From the NCBI RefSeq assembly GCF_009176725.1, contig NZ_AP020337.1, positions 1,302,001-1,366,000 on the forward strand: a stretch of 64,000 nt of DNA. The letters run 5' to 3'. This document shows positions 26,794-35,813 of the stretch, in pieces. The DNA comes from Pseudomonas sp. KUIN-1 (lineage in GTDB: Bacteria; Pseudomonadota; Gammaproteobacteria; Pseudomonadales; Pseudomonadaceae). Both the position numbers and the translations under genes were made by a program. Below the pieces are notes generated by a model. The model searched no databases, was not told where the DNA came from, and was given only the letters and a program-made list of their open reading frames with translations. The stretch's first letter is position 1. Each line of letters starts with the position of its first letter.

Positions 26794-26817
26794 CCTGCCG
26801 ACCCTGGTGTCGGCAGG
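26794..26817 (+). terminator. Hairpin after the dehydrogenase gene
   Basis: A perfect 9-bp stem CCTGCCGAC / GTCGGCAGG with a six-base loop. There is no clear T-run. A second hairpin (CTGTGCT / AGCACAG) lies just before it at about 26758-26779. Confidence 0.6.
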
Positions 26818-26990
26818 TCAGTCGTGAAGTCTTGCATTACTTTCCCGGCGATCCCCGCTCATTTCCTTGCATCAAGTTCGCAGGTCTGTGGTCACATCCT
26901 CTGTGGCATGAAAGACGTTCGCGCTGTGCAGCGTCAGCGCTGCCTGGCGCCACGTTCACTTCGATTATCAGATCAGGGACGCATTGAATT

Positions 26991-27509
26991 ATGAAACCTC
27001 ACCTTTTGCTGGGTCTGCTTGGCGTTTTCTCTTTCGGTGTTCAGGCTGCATCGCTGGACGTTCCGATCAATCTGGTCAGCGCTGACGGCGCCCCCAAACC
27101 TGTCGGCAGCGTTACGGTAAGCGAAACCCAATACGGCTTGCTGTTCACTCCGAATCTGAAAGAGCTGCCTGCGGGCATCCACGGTTTTCATGTGCATGAA
27201 AACGGCAGTTGCGAAGCGGGTACCAAGGACGGCAAGAAGGTCGCAGCCCTCGCGGCTGGTGGGCACTTCGACCCGGCCAAGACCGGCAAGCATCTGGGGC
27301 CTTACGCCGATGGCCACTTAGGCGATCTGCCTGCGCTGTACGTGGCTGCTGACGGCACCGCGAGTTATCCGGTGCTTGCCCCACGCCTGAAGAAGCTCTC
27401 GGAAATCAAAGGCCATGCGCTGATGGTTCACGCCGGCGGCGACAACCATTCCGACCACCCCGCACCCCTGGGCGGTGGTGGTGATCGTGCTGCCTGCGGC
27501 GTGATCTGA
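26991..27509 (+). CDS. sodC: Periplasmic Cu/Zn superoxide dismutase
   Basis: Periplasmic dismutase that removes superoxide, useful against host oxidative bursts. It has 172 residues with a signal peptide ([15 protein letters not shown]). Metal ligands are all visible: [10 protein letters not shown] (Cu His pair and disulfide Cys), AGGHFDP (bridging His), [16 protein letters not shown] (Zn His and Asp), [16 protein letters not shown] (Cu His), and [10 protein letters not shown] (second disulfide Cys and the active-site Arg). This is the typical bacterial SodC form. It is a single gene followed by a hairpin. Confidence 0.96.
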   Translation: MKPHLLLGLLGVFSFGVQAASLDVPINLVSADGAPKPVGSVTVSETQYGLLFTPNLKELPAGIHGFHVHENGSCEAGTKDGKKVAALAAGGHFDPAKTGKHLGPYADGHLGDLPALYVAADGTASYPVLAPRLKKLSEIKGHALMVHAGGDNHSDHPAPLGGGGDRAACGVI

Positions 27510-27517
27510 TGCAGCGT

Positions 27518-27542
27518 GCCTGCATCCGTTTAGGGTGCAGGC
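27518..27542 (+). terminator. Hairpin after sodC
   Basis: Ten-bp stem GCCTGCATCC / GGGTGCAGGC (one G-T pair) with loop GTTTA, eight bases after the stop. No strong T-run. Confidence 0.6.
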
Positions 27543-27622
27543 GCGCCAATGGTTAAAGCTTTCTTTATCGCCTGAGTAAGTCGGGCGCTGCGCCGTGCTC
27601 CGTTTGTCTCGGCGCTGAGCAA

Positions 27623-27832
27623 TCACGCGCGCTTGAGTGCACCCCCATGATGCATCGCCGAATGACCGGTCTTGTCGCTCTTCACTTCGTACTGCGGATC
27701 GTCCTTTGAAGCGGGCCGATGTTTGCCCATGAACTCCACGTCCTGCACATGTACTTTGGTGACTTTGCCATGCACCTAGCCTGCCTCGGAGTTCCAGTGT
27801 ACGGCGTCGCCAACTTTGAATGCGGTGGTCAT
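27623..27832 (-). pseudogene. DUF2945 (hypervirulence-associated TUDOR-like) gene broken by one in-frame stop
   Basis: Reading from the ATG at 27832 gives MTTAFKVGDAVHWNSEAG, then TAG (27778-27776), then VHGKVTKVHVQDVEFMGK and PQYEVKSDKTGHSAMHHGG to a proper TGA. Both halves are in the same frame and fit the DUF2945 family (VHWNSEAG, KVHVQDVEF, PQYEVKSDKTGHSAMH). Only one codon separates an intact 69-residue protein from this version. It is either a recent nonsense mutation or a sequencing error. A restart at the GTG after the stop would remove the first strand of the domain. Confidence 0.8.
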
Positions 27833-27984
27833 TCAGATGTCCTCGAGTGGGGAGCGACTGATCTGCAGCGTTCGCTCGGTACTGTTCGGAGTGTTCGGCG
27901 CGGCAAGAATTCACTGCGGTTGATCATGTGGTTGGCCTTTATCTTGCTCATGTATCTGCAGTCCGTTATCAAGGAAATGATTAC

Positions 27985-28128
27985 ATGAGGAAGTGGCTTA
28001 CAGGCGCACAGATTACCAATGATCAAACCCGGGCTGTTATTGACGGCGTCCTGCAACACGGCCGCGCATTGTCCGAGGCGAAAGAGGAAAACAGGGATTC
28101 TCGCATCATTGCTCTTGGTGTAAGTTGA
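27985..28128 (+). CDS. Possible 47-residue protein, function unknown
   Basis: Short ORF with ATG at 27985 and AAGGAAATG 8-15 bases upstream. The product (start MRKWLTGAQITNDQTRAVID, end RDSRIIALGVS) is hydrophilic and probably helical, with no signal or membrane segment. It sits between the broken DUF2945 gene and the M20 peptidase gene. Support is limited to the ribosome site and plausible composition; it may be a chance ORF or a remnant. Confidence 0.3.
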   Translation: MRKWLTGAQITNDQTRAVIDGVLQHGRALSEAKEENRDSRIIALGVS

Positions 28129-28190
28129 AAAGCTTGCTGATCAAACGATCAGAACATTCGCGCTTTGCTTGCCAAGGAATGCCTTCAATA

Positions 28191-29930
28191 ATGAATCTGT
28201 CACTCAAAAAACTGGCTGCCTCCACCTTGATCCTGGCCAGTCTCTCGTCGTTCACCAGTCTGGCAAACGCCACTGTCACTGCACAACAGAGCGCCGTCAT
28301 CCTCAAGACGTTCAGTGATACGTCGGTAAAGGATTTCAGGCAGTTTCTGAACAGTCTGGCCAACGCTGATGTGGTTAAAACTGCCGATTTTGGCCCGGCC
28401 ATCAGTGCCTTTCTCGATAACAAACCACTTTCCGCAGCGCAACAAAACGATATTCATCGCCTGCTCGGACTGTATACCCGCATGAAGTACGGCAGCGCGG
28501 CGACTGAAACCCTGCGTGAGCTGGTGGCGATTCCCACGGTTCGTGTCGACGGCGTTGCCCAGCACGAAAACCCGGCGTTCATAAAGATTGCCGACAAGAT
28601 CAAGAGCCTTGCCGAAGGCTTCGATCTGAAGTTTCGTAACGTCGATAACCGTGTGTATGAAGTGTCGCTCGACGGGGCCAGTGATGAAGTGGTGGGCATT
28701 CATGTGCATGCCGATGTTGTACCGGTCACGCTGGACAACTGGGTCTTGCCTGACGGCACTCGTCTGGACCCGTTCAAGGTGACGTTGATCGGTGATCGCA
28801 TGTACGGGCGCGGTACCGAAGACGACAAGAACGGTATTGTGGTGGCGCTCTATGCCATGAAAGTCATCAAGGAAGAAAAACTGCCGCTGGCCAGAAACTT
28901 CAAGCTGCTGATCGATACCACGGAAGAAACCGCCGGCGACGCCATCCCTTACTATTTTGAGCGTAACCCGACGCCGGCCTACAACCTGGCGCTGGATGGC
29001 GGTTATCCCGTTGTGATCGCAGAAAAAGGTTACGGCACGGTCATGGCCAGCTTTGCCCGACGCCAGGCAGAAGGCGAGGGTGCCGAGATCGTTTCAATGA
29101 CCGGGGGTATGGCCACCAATCAGATTCCATCGAAGTCGGTCGCCACTCTGCTGACCGACAAACCTGCCGAGCTTGCTGCCAGTCTGCAACAGGCCGGTGC
29201 CGAGTACGTGAAAAGCAATGGCGGTGACTTCGAGGTCGATGCCAGGGTCGACGGCAAGGACGTCAAACTGACCGTGACCGGCGTATCCGCACACTCATCG
29301 GCGCCCCAGTCCGGGGTCAATCCGGTCGCGAGGATGCTGGATTTCATCAACAGCCTGCAGGGCAAGGTGGCGCTCAAACATAACCAGATCACTGACGCTG
29401 CTCGCTATGCCGCCGACAACTGGGGGCTCGATTACCTGGGCAGCAAGTTGGGCGTCGGGTTCTCCGACGACTTCATGGGGCCTCTGACCGCATCACTGAC
29501 GTACGTCGCAATGGATGAAAAGGCATTCAAGCTTGCGGTCAATCTGCGCGTGCCGAAGGGCAAGTCCCCACAGGTGCTCAAATCCGAAATCGCCGAAAAG
29601 CTGGCGGCCTGGAGTACGAAAACCGCGATCAAGCCAGCGTTCGACTATTCCATTGCCGAGCCGATGTACCGCAATCCCGAGGGTGAGTGGGTCAAGGCGC
29701 TGCTCGCTGTCGCCAGTGAAAATCTCGGTATGGAACACACCTTTGGCACGTCGGCTGGCGCGACGTCGGTCCATTCATTACCCAACGGTGTGCAGTTCGG
29801 TCTGGCGAGACCCGAAGTCAAATACACCGGTCATACGGATAACGAGTTCAAGACCACCGGGCAGTTCTTGCTGGATCTGCAGATCGTCACCGAGATGATG
29901 GGGCGTATCGGACAACTGCCAAAGCTCTGA
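28191..29930 (+). CDS. Exported M20 family metallopeptidase (dipeptidase-like)
   Basis: Zinc or manganese peptidase of the M20/Sapep type, 579 residues from the ATG at 28191. The signal peptide (LAASTLILASLSSFTSLANA) sends it to the periplasm, unusual for cytosolic dipeptidases of this group. An ATG at 28179 is an alternative start. Metal and catalytic motifs are intact: GIHVHADVVP (His and catalytic Asp), YGRGTEDDKNG (bridging Asp), DTTEETAGD (catalytic Glu pair), and a C-terminal SVHSLPNG/GHTDNE region with ligand His. The dimerisation or lid domain lies between (VTGVSAHSSAPQSG, which has the substrate-binding His). Confidence 0.9.
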   Translation: MNLSLKKLAASTLILASLSSFTSLANATVTAQQSAVILKTFSDTSVKDFRQFLNSLANADVVKTADFGPAISAFLDNKPLSAAQQNDIHRLLGLYTRMKYGSAATETLRELVAIPTVRVDGVAQHENPAFIKIADKIKSLAEGFDLKFRNVDNRVYEVSLDGASDEVVGIHVHADVVPVTLDNWVLPDGTRLDPFKVTLIGDRMYGRGTEDDKNGIVVALYAMKVIKEEKLPLARNFKLLIDTTEETAGDAIPYYFERNPTPAYNLALDGGYPVVIAEKGYGTVMASFARRQAEGEGAEIVSMTGGMATNQIPSKSVATLLTDKPAELAASLQQAGAEYVKSNGGDFEVDARVDGKDVKLTVTGVSAHSSAPQSGVNPVARMLDFINSLQGKVALKHNQITDAARYAADNWGLDYLGSKLGVGFSDDFMGPLTASLTYVAMDEKAFKLAVNLRVPKGKSPQVLKSEIAEKLAAWSTKTAIKPAFDYSIAEPMYRNPEGEWVKALLAVASENLGMEHTFGTSAGATSVHSLPNGVQFGLARPEVKYTGHTDNEFKTTGQFLLDLQIVTEMMGRIGQLPKL

Positions 29931-29938
29931 CACGATTT

Positions 29939-29965
29939 CCGGGCCTGTTGCAATGACAGGCCCGG
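29939..29965. terminator. Bidirectional hairpin between M20 peptidase and diguanylate cyclase genes
   Basis: Perfect 10-bp stem CCGGGCCTGT / ACAGGCCCGG with a seven-base loop, between convergent genes. Confidence 0.7.
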
Positions 29966-30016
29966 GTTCAATGCGCAGGCAAACGAGGCGGGCAACGAGT
30001 AAAACCAAGTCTTGGT

Positions 30017-31273
30017 CTAAGCGCATTCCACCCGGTTGCGGCCCAGGCGCTTGGCCTGATAAAGCGCCTTGTCTGCACGCTGAATGAGGCTGGCAGCCGT
30101 TTCCCCGGCGCTGAGCTCTGCAACGCCCAGAGAAATGGTCACCGACCCGGTTTCCGGAATCACCAGGCTTTCGACGCTGTTGCGAATGCGTTCCGCGAGT
30201 TCGGCAGCCTGTTTCAACGAGCTGTCGGGCACCAGGATCAGAAACTCTTCTCCTCCCCATCGAGCGGCGACATCCAAGAGGCGGATACGCTGTTTGAGGA
30301 TGGCCGCAACGCTGGTGATTACGCTGTCCCCGGCAGGATGGCCGTACCGGTCATTGACCGCCTTGAAATGATCGATATCGCAGATGATCAGGCTGAACGG
30401 CTTGCCCGACATGCTCACCGCAGGTATTTGCCGCTCAAGCGTATGCTCGGCCGAGCGACGATTATCCAGCCCGGTCAGCGGATCGCTGTGCGCAATCTCC
30501 AGCAACTTTTGTTCACGGCCCAGGCGTGTGGTCACATCCTGGCTGATGCTGACGTAATGGGTGATTGCGCCCTCCAGATTACACAGTGGAGAAATGCTGT
30601 GTTCCGCATAGAACAGCGAGCCATCCTTGCGCTTGTTGATGAAGGTCGTGCGAAGCGGGGCGCCACTCTTCAGCGCTTCCTTGAATTGCGCATAGAACGC
30701 CTCATCGTGTTTTCCAGAGCTCAGCATTCGCGGGTTTTCGCCGAGGATTTCGCTGCTGCTGTAGCCAGTGATCTGCTGAAAGGCCTCATTGGCAAACACG
30801 ATGGTGGAATTGCAGTCGGTGATGATAATCGGATCAAGCGCAGCGTTCAGCGCCTGCGCCAGCAGGTGTTGCTCACGCTCGGCGCGGATGCGCGGGCTGA
30901 TGTTCTGCTGCACAGAGACAAAGTTGCATACCGTACCGGCATCGTCGCGCACGGGAGAAATTTTCCACTCGACGATGTAAGGACTTCCGTCCGCGCGGTA
31001 ATTGACCGTCGACCCTTCGAAAAAAAGACTTTCGCTCAGGCATTCGCGCATCCGCTCGATCACTTGGGGATCGGTGTCCGGGCCTTGCAGGATCCGTGGC
31101 GAGGCTCCGATCAATGCCTCGGCCGTGTAGCCGGTCATGGCGCAGAATGCCGGATTGACGTACACAATGAAGGGGCCGCCATTGGCCAGATTGGCGTCGG
31201 TGATCAATACGGCATTGAATGACTGTTCAACAACTGCTTCAAGCAAGGCAAGACGCTGGCTGGATGAGGTCAT
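30017..31273 (-). CDS. PAS-PAS-GGDEF diguanylate cyclase
   Basis: Predicted soluble enzyme making cyclic di-GMP from two GTP. The ATG at 31273 has AGGAA upstream and gives 418 residues. PAS1 (about 8-125: AVVEQSFNAVLITDANL, GYTAEALIGASPRILQGPDT) and PAS2 (about 135-245: GYSSSEILGENPRML) are both followed by PAC-like segments. The GGDEF domain (about 258-418) has SDPLTGLDNRR, the active-site motif GGEEF, and an intact inhibitory I-site RLLD exactly five residues before it. The first PAS resembles LOV-type sensors but the photoactive Cys motif (NCRFLQ) is replaced (SPRILQ), so blue-light sensing is unlikely. No membrane segment. Confidence 0.93.
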   Translation of the reverse strand: MTSSSQRLALLEAVVEQSFNAVLITDANLANGGPFIVYVNPAFCAMTGYTAEALIGASPRILQGPDTDPQVIERMRECLSESLFFEGSTVNYRADGSPYIVEWKISPVRDDAGTVCNFVSVQQNISPRIRAEREQHLLAQALNAALDPIIITDCNSTIVFANEAFQQITGYSSSEILGENPRMLSSGKHDEAFYAQFKEALKSGAPLRTTFINKRKDGSLFYAEHSISPLCNLEGAITHYVSISQDVTTRLGREQKLLEIAHSDPLTGLDNRRSAEHTLERQIPAVSMSGKPFSLIICDIDHFKAVNDRYGHPAGDSVITSVAAILKQRIRLLDVAARWGGEEFLILVPDSSLKQAAELAERIRNSVESLVIPETGSVTISLGVAELSAGETAASLIQRADKALYQAKRLGRNRVECA

Positions 31274-31592
31274 CTGATTTCCTGTCGAGTGATCCGTTAA
31301 TTGATCGCGGCTCTGATCAGATAATGTGTGACGCAATGCCGGTTGGACGATGGATGCCGTGGGTTGGACCGCAGGCACTGAGCACTGGTTGCACAGGCAC
31401 TATACCTCCATGAATAAACGGGTGCATAACGCCCCCATGCAGCGCCCAAGTATCTGACCGGTTTGGCAAATATTAACTGCGACGCGATGTCGCATTCCGG
31501 TATCGTTCGGTCAATTGAAACTAATTGTTTCTGATTCTTTCGAGGAGTGCGCTGAAAAGCACCCTGAAAAAACGAACGCCAGGAGGTCCGCG
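31274..31592. other. Divergent spacer between diguanylate cyclase and gluconate permease genes
   Basis: I see no gene. The first 80 bases before 31593 are in frame with the permease (from a TTG at 31515) but encode a polar, atypical extension and are better read as leader. Confidence 0.45.
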
Positions 31593-32963
31593 TTGGATTT
31601 GTCGTCTGCTGCCTGGGTGTTTCACGACACCCGCCTGATTATCTGCTGCCTGATTGCCATCGCCACGATCATCGTGCTGATCAGCGCCACCAGGTTGCCC
31701 CCCTTTCTCTCCATTCTCGTCGGCACGTTCATCGCCGGCATCGGCGCAGGTTTGCCAGCCGAGGCTGTCGCAAAGGCCTTCAGCAAAGGCGCGGGCAGCA
31801 TTCTCGGCGAGGCCGGAATCATCATCGCGCTGGGGGCAATGCTTGGCGCGCTGATGGCCGAGTCGGGGGCTGCGGATCGCATCGCTTCCACTTTGCTCAG
31901 GCTGGGCAAGGGCCGCACGTTGCCGTGGATAATGGCGCTGGTGGCGATGGTCATCGGCTTGCCGCTGTTCTTTGAGGTTGGTCTGGTGCTAATGGTGCCG
32001 ATCATCTTCGTCATGGCGCGTCAGTCCGGTCAGCCGCTGCTGAAAATCGCGATTCCGGCACTGGCGGGCATGACCACCTTGCATGCCCTGATGCCCCCGC
32101 ATCCCGGCCCGTTGATTGCGGTCAGCGCGTTGCATGCCGATCTGGGGCTGACCATGCTGCTGGGGCTGTGCATTGCCGTGCCGGCAGTGATTCTCGCCGG
32201 CCCGCTGTACGGCAACTGGCTGTCCGGGCGCATGCACGTTGAAGAGCCCGCCGAGCTGGGTGAGTTGTTCAGTGCCAAGCCTGAAACCAGCCGGCAGCCT
32301 GGGTTTGGCATCTCGCTGCTGATCATCCTTTTACCGGTGATCCTCATGCTCGGCAGCACCTTTGCCAAGATAGCGCTGGAACCTGAAAGCAACATCGCGC
32401 TGACCTTGAAGTTTCTAGGCGAGCCCCTGGTGGCGCTAGGCATCGCGGTGCTGGCGGCAACGGTTTGCCTGGGCTGGGCCAACGGGCTTTCCCGTGAGCA
32501 CGTCGGCGGTACATTGCGCAAAAGCCTCGCGCCCATCGCTGTGCTGTTGCTGACCATCGGCGCGGGTGGTGGTCTGAAGCAGACGCTGCTGGATGCCGGT
32601 GTCAGCCAGACCATCAGCAAGGTGGCAGAAGGTGCGCACATGCCTTATCTGCTGCTCGCCTGGCTGATTGCCGTGGCACTGCGTCAGGCCACCGGGTCTG
32701 CGACCGTGGCGACCACGACGACGGCGGGTATCCTTGCGCCGATGATGGCCGGGCTGGCGCCGGTGCAGGCATCGCTGGTGGCGCTGGTGATCGGTGCCGG
32801 CTCGGTGTTCTTCTGCCACGTCAACGATGCAGGCTTCTGGATGGTCCGCGAATACTTCGGCCTGCAACTCAAGCAAACCATCTGGGTCTGGTCGGTGTTG
32901 CAGACCATCGTGTCGGTGGTCGGGCTGGTCGGGACATTGCTGTTGTGGCACTGGCTGACGTGA
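31593..32963 (+). CDS. Gluconate:H+ symporter, GntP family
   Basis: Inner-membrane sugar-acid permease with 12 or more helices. I choose the TTG at 31593 because a perfect AGGAGGT lies seven bases before it. This gives 456 residues, the normal GntP length; the longer ORF from 31515 adds 26 polar residues with no ribosome site. Family features: PPFLSILVGTFIAGIGAGL, GLPLFFEVGLVLMVPIIFVMAR, MPPHPGPLIAV, LRQATGSATVATTTTAGI and FCHVNDAGFW. No gluconate kinase or regulator is next to it; both neighbours are cyclic-di-GMP proteins. The substrate could be gluconate or a related aldonate. Confidence 0.92.
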   Translation: MDLSSAAWVFHDTRLIICCLIAIATIIVLISATRLPPFLSILVGTFIAGIGAGLPAEAVAKAFSKGAGSILGEAGIIIALGAMLGALMAESGAADRIASTLLRLGKGRTLPWIMALVAMVIGLPLFFEVGLVLMVPIIFVMARQSGQPLLKIAIPALAGMTTLHALMPPHPGPLIAVSALHADLGLTMLLGLCIAVPAVILAGPLYGNWLSGRMHVEEPAELGELFSAKPETSRQPGFGISLLIILLPVILMLGSTFAKIALEPESNIALTLKFLGEPLVALGIAVLAATVCLGWANGLSREHVGGTLRKSLAPIAVLLLTIGAGGGLKQTLLDAGVSQTISKVAEGAHMPYLLLAWLIAVALRQATGSATVATTTTAGILAPMMAGLAPVQASLVALVIGAGSVFFCHVNDAGFWMVREYFGLQLKQTIWVWSVLQTIVSVVGLVGTLLLWHWLT

Positions 32964-33014
32964 AATGCTGCGGAATGGCCGGGAGTCAGTCCGGCCCATC
33001 AACGTCGGCGTAAA

Positions 33015-35261
33015 TCAGGCAGTGCATTCGGCTGCGGACTTGATGATATGCAGCAATGCCTCTGAGCGCATCGGCCTGTTCAGCAGATAACCCTGAAAGT
33101 AAGGGCAGCCCATTTTGCGCAGCAGGTTGTATTGTTCTGCTGTCTCCACACCTTCCGCCGTGATATCCAGGTTCAGCGCTCGTCCCAGCGACAGGATGCT
33201 GCTGACAATGGCTTCGCTGCGCTCATACGTCATCATTCGGGACACGAAGGACCGATCGATCTTCACGGCATCGATCGGGTAACGGTCGATGTAGCCGAGC
33301 GAGCTGTAACCCGTGCCGAAGTCATCCAGCGCCACTCTCACGCCAAGCTGCCTGATCTGCCGGAGAATCTCCGCGATCGCGTCAGGCTGATAGAGAAACA
33401 CCGACTCGGTGACCTCGATCTGCAGTTGTGTAGCAGGCAGGCCGGTGGAGGCAATGATCCGTGTTACCCGATCGACGAATCCGGGATGGCTCAACTCTTT
33501 TCCGGACACGTTGACATTGAGCCTGAGGTCCAGATGAGAGAACTCCTTGCGCCAGGCCTGCACTTCGCTGCAGGCTTTGTGCATTACCCAGGCACCCAGC
33601 TCATGAATAATCCCCAGGTCTTCGGCAATCGGGATGAACGCATCGGGAGAAATGATGCCCATGGTGGCATGGTTCCATCTGACCAGGGCTTCGACCCCGA
33701 CCAGGTGTTCACAGTTGCCGCTGTAGATCGGCTGATAAAAGACCAGGAAATCCTTGTCTTCCAGTGCCTGGCGCAACGCGTTCTGAATCATCAGCGTGTC
33801 GATCGCCGCCTCGCGCATTGAGGTGTTGAAGATGCTCCAGCGTCCTCGGCCCTGTTTTTTCGCGGAGTACATGGCCACATCGGCGTCACGCAGCAACTCT
33901 TCGGGCTTGGTATGACTTTCGCCTGCGCTGACGATGCCGATGCTGCAGGAGATGAAAATGTCCTGGCCTTCGATCTGGATTGCCGTGTTCAACTGGCTCA
34001 CGATGCGTTCAGCCATTTTTACGGCAGTCTCCGGCTGATCCTTGCCCATCAGCAGGATCGCAAATTCGTCGCCGCCGATTCGCGCCAACACATCATTCGA
34101 GCGAACGCAGGTCTGCAATCGGTTCGCGACCCCCTTGAGCAACTGGTCACCGGCCAGGTGCCCCATGCTGTCGTTGACCACCTTGAAACCGTCCAGGTCC
34201 AGAAAGAGTACCGTTGCCCGTTCGTAACGAGACTTACGGGTTTCAAATGCCGTGGTCAATTCGTTCATCAGGTAAGCGCGGTTGAACAGTGAGGTCAGCT
34301 CATCGTGAAAAGCGATATAGGTCAGCTCTTCGGACATGCGCTCGCGTTCCTCCAGCCGGCTCTGTAACGCAAGCTTTTCCTCCCACTCCAGACGAGCTCG
34401 CTGAGCCAGTTGCTGAGATTCCTTGCGCTCGGTGATATCGCGCTGCACGGATACCCAATGGGTGAACCAGCCTTTTTCGTTGGCCACCGGCACAATGCTC
34501 AACTCGACCCAGAACTGGCTGCCATCCTTGCGGGTGTTGAGCAATTCGACTTCAACCGGTCGCCAGTGACTGAGAGCCTCGCGAATAATGTCCAGCGTTG
34601 CCCGACTGGTGTCCTCACACTGCAGGATCCGGGGCGTGCGGCCTATGACTTCCTCTTCCGTGAAGCCGGTAATTGCCAGAAACGCAGGGTTGCAATAGAC
34701 GATACGCGGGCCGGGCAGATCGATGGGTTCCGCTTCGGTGATAAGAATCGCGTCATTGGCGTTGATGACCACCGATTCAAGCAAGCGCAGGCGTTCGAAC
34801 GAGGTGACCAGCGGATTGTTGGCCTCGGGATCACGTCCCGGTTGCAGGTAGGTACGAATATGAACCGCCTGGGCCTGCAGCGCATAGCGTTGCGCAGCGC
34901 TCAGCACCATTGCGCCATCGCTGTTGCTCAACAGCATCGCGCCCAGCAACTCATGCCTGAAGCCACGGATAGCAACGTAGATCAGGGTAGTCCCCGGGCT
35001 GTTGGTCTGGATCGCATTCGCCGGACTGTCCTGACCGACCAGCACCACGTCGCCATACGACGAGACCATCCTCAACCATGCCTCATCCGCTTTGAGCAGG
35101 CTTTGGCCGCAGCTGACCAACTGTTCCCAGCCTGTAGCGCTGGATACCATCAGCAAAGCGGCGGTGCACGAGGCGGAGTGAGCAGCGGCCTGCAATACCT
35201 TGGCAACATCTTCAACATTCGTCGGTATGACGTGGTCGTGCTCATAGCCCTGTGGGTTCAT
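33015..35261 (-). CDS. GAF-PAS-GGDEF-EAL cyclic-di-GMP protein
   Basis: Large soluble regulator, 748 residues. Order: a GAF-like N-terminal domain (about 1-140), PAS with PAC (about 165-285: GFTEEEVIGRTPRILQ, WFTHWVSVQRDITERKE), a short coiled linker, GGDEF (about 315-475: DELTSLFNRAYL, active motif ARIGGDEF with I-site RSND five residues before), and EAL (about 495-745). The EAL domain keeps VEALVRW, the NVNVSGKEL region, EVTES, DDFGTGYSSL and KIDRSFV, the metal and catalytic residues of active phosphodiesterases. Both output domains therefore look competent, so net activity cannot be predicted. Confidence 0.93.
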   Translation of the reverse strand: MNPQGYEHDHVIPTNVEDVAKVLQAAAHSASCTAALLMVSSATGWEQLVSCGQSLLKADEAWLRMVSSYGDVVLVGQDSPANAIQTNSPGTTLIYVAIRGFRHELLGAMLLSNSDGAMVLSAAQRYALQAQAVHIRTYLQPGRDPEANNPLVTSFERLRLLESVVINANDAILITEAEPIDLPGPRIVYCNPAFLAITGFTEEEVIGRTPRILQCEDTSRATLDIIREALSHWRPVEVELLNTRKDGSQFWVELSIVPVANEKGWFTHWVSVQRDITERKESQQLAQRARLEWEEKLALQSRLEERERMSEELTYIAFHDELTSLFNRAYLMNELTTAFETRKSRYERATVLFLDLDGFKVVNDSMGHLAGDQLLKGVANRLQTCVRSNDVLARIGGDEFAILLMGKDQPETAVKMAERIVSQLNTAIQIEGQDIFISCSIGIVSAGESHTKPEELLRDADVAMYSAKKQGRGRWSIFNTSMREAAIDTLMIQNALRQALEDKDFLVFYQPIYSGNCEHLVGVEALVRWNHATMGIISPDAFIPIAEDLGIIHELGAWVMHKACSEVQAWRKEFSHLDLRLNVNVSGKELSHPGFVDRVTRIIASTGLPATQLQIEVTESVFLYQPDAIAEILRQIRQLGVRVALDDFGTGYSSLGYIDRYPIDAVKIDRSFVSRMMTYERSEAIVSSILSLGRALNLDITAEGVETAEQYNLLRKMGCPYFQGYLLNRPMRSEALLHIIKSAAECTA

Positions 35262-35813
35262 CGATCGCTATTCCTGAATGGCTTGCATGTGTGGCCCGGA
35301 TCATGTTCGGCAGCGCATAAGCCGTGGACCCGTTCCGTGGACCTCTTCCAGCTGCGCGGAGAGATGGTCTGATGGGTTCAGCTGATTTTTCAGCCAGGAC
35401 CACGTACAGACTTGATATTGCTAAGAGACGTTTAGTCGAGGCGACGACTGACCCATTGCATAACGAGCCAGACTGTCAGTCACCGGCCGAATAAACAGTG
35501 GAGGTTCATGTATTAATACAGCAAATACAGGCTGATGCCTAAGTGCTATTACGCGCTAATGCTTACGACAGGGCAGGTTTCAAAAGGTTGCATGGGAGGC
35601 TGGATGTCCGGATGGGCTGATTGATGCGCCTCAATTCAGTGGGCTCTTGCTTGCGGTTTTGTCTAAGTACTTTCGCCCACATCATGATCCGTCAGACCGT
35701 GGCGCTTCTCATGATTGGTAACACTGACGAGTATCGGTTGGTGTCGAAAAAAGCGTTTTCGGTCTATGATCTGGCCATTGAGGTTACGCTGAACATGCTG
35801 ACGAGGAGGATTA
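35262..35813. other. AT-richer intergenic region before the toxin-antitoxin-like pair
   Basis: No well supported gene in 552 bases. It holds a 12-bp perfect palindrome TGTATTAATACA (35509-35520) and a dyad CGAAAA-AAGCG-TTTTCG (35745-35761) directly before a -10-like TATGAT (35765-35770), which could be the promoter and autoregulatory site of the downstream pair. Composition is less GC-rich than the flanking core genes. Confidence 0.4.

Noticed and set aside
30900..31260. LOV photoreceptor identity of the first PAS domain of the diguanylate cyclase
   Set aside because: The overall pattern is LOV-like but the flavin-binding Cys motif is replaced by SPRILQ, so no photo-adduct Cys is present.
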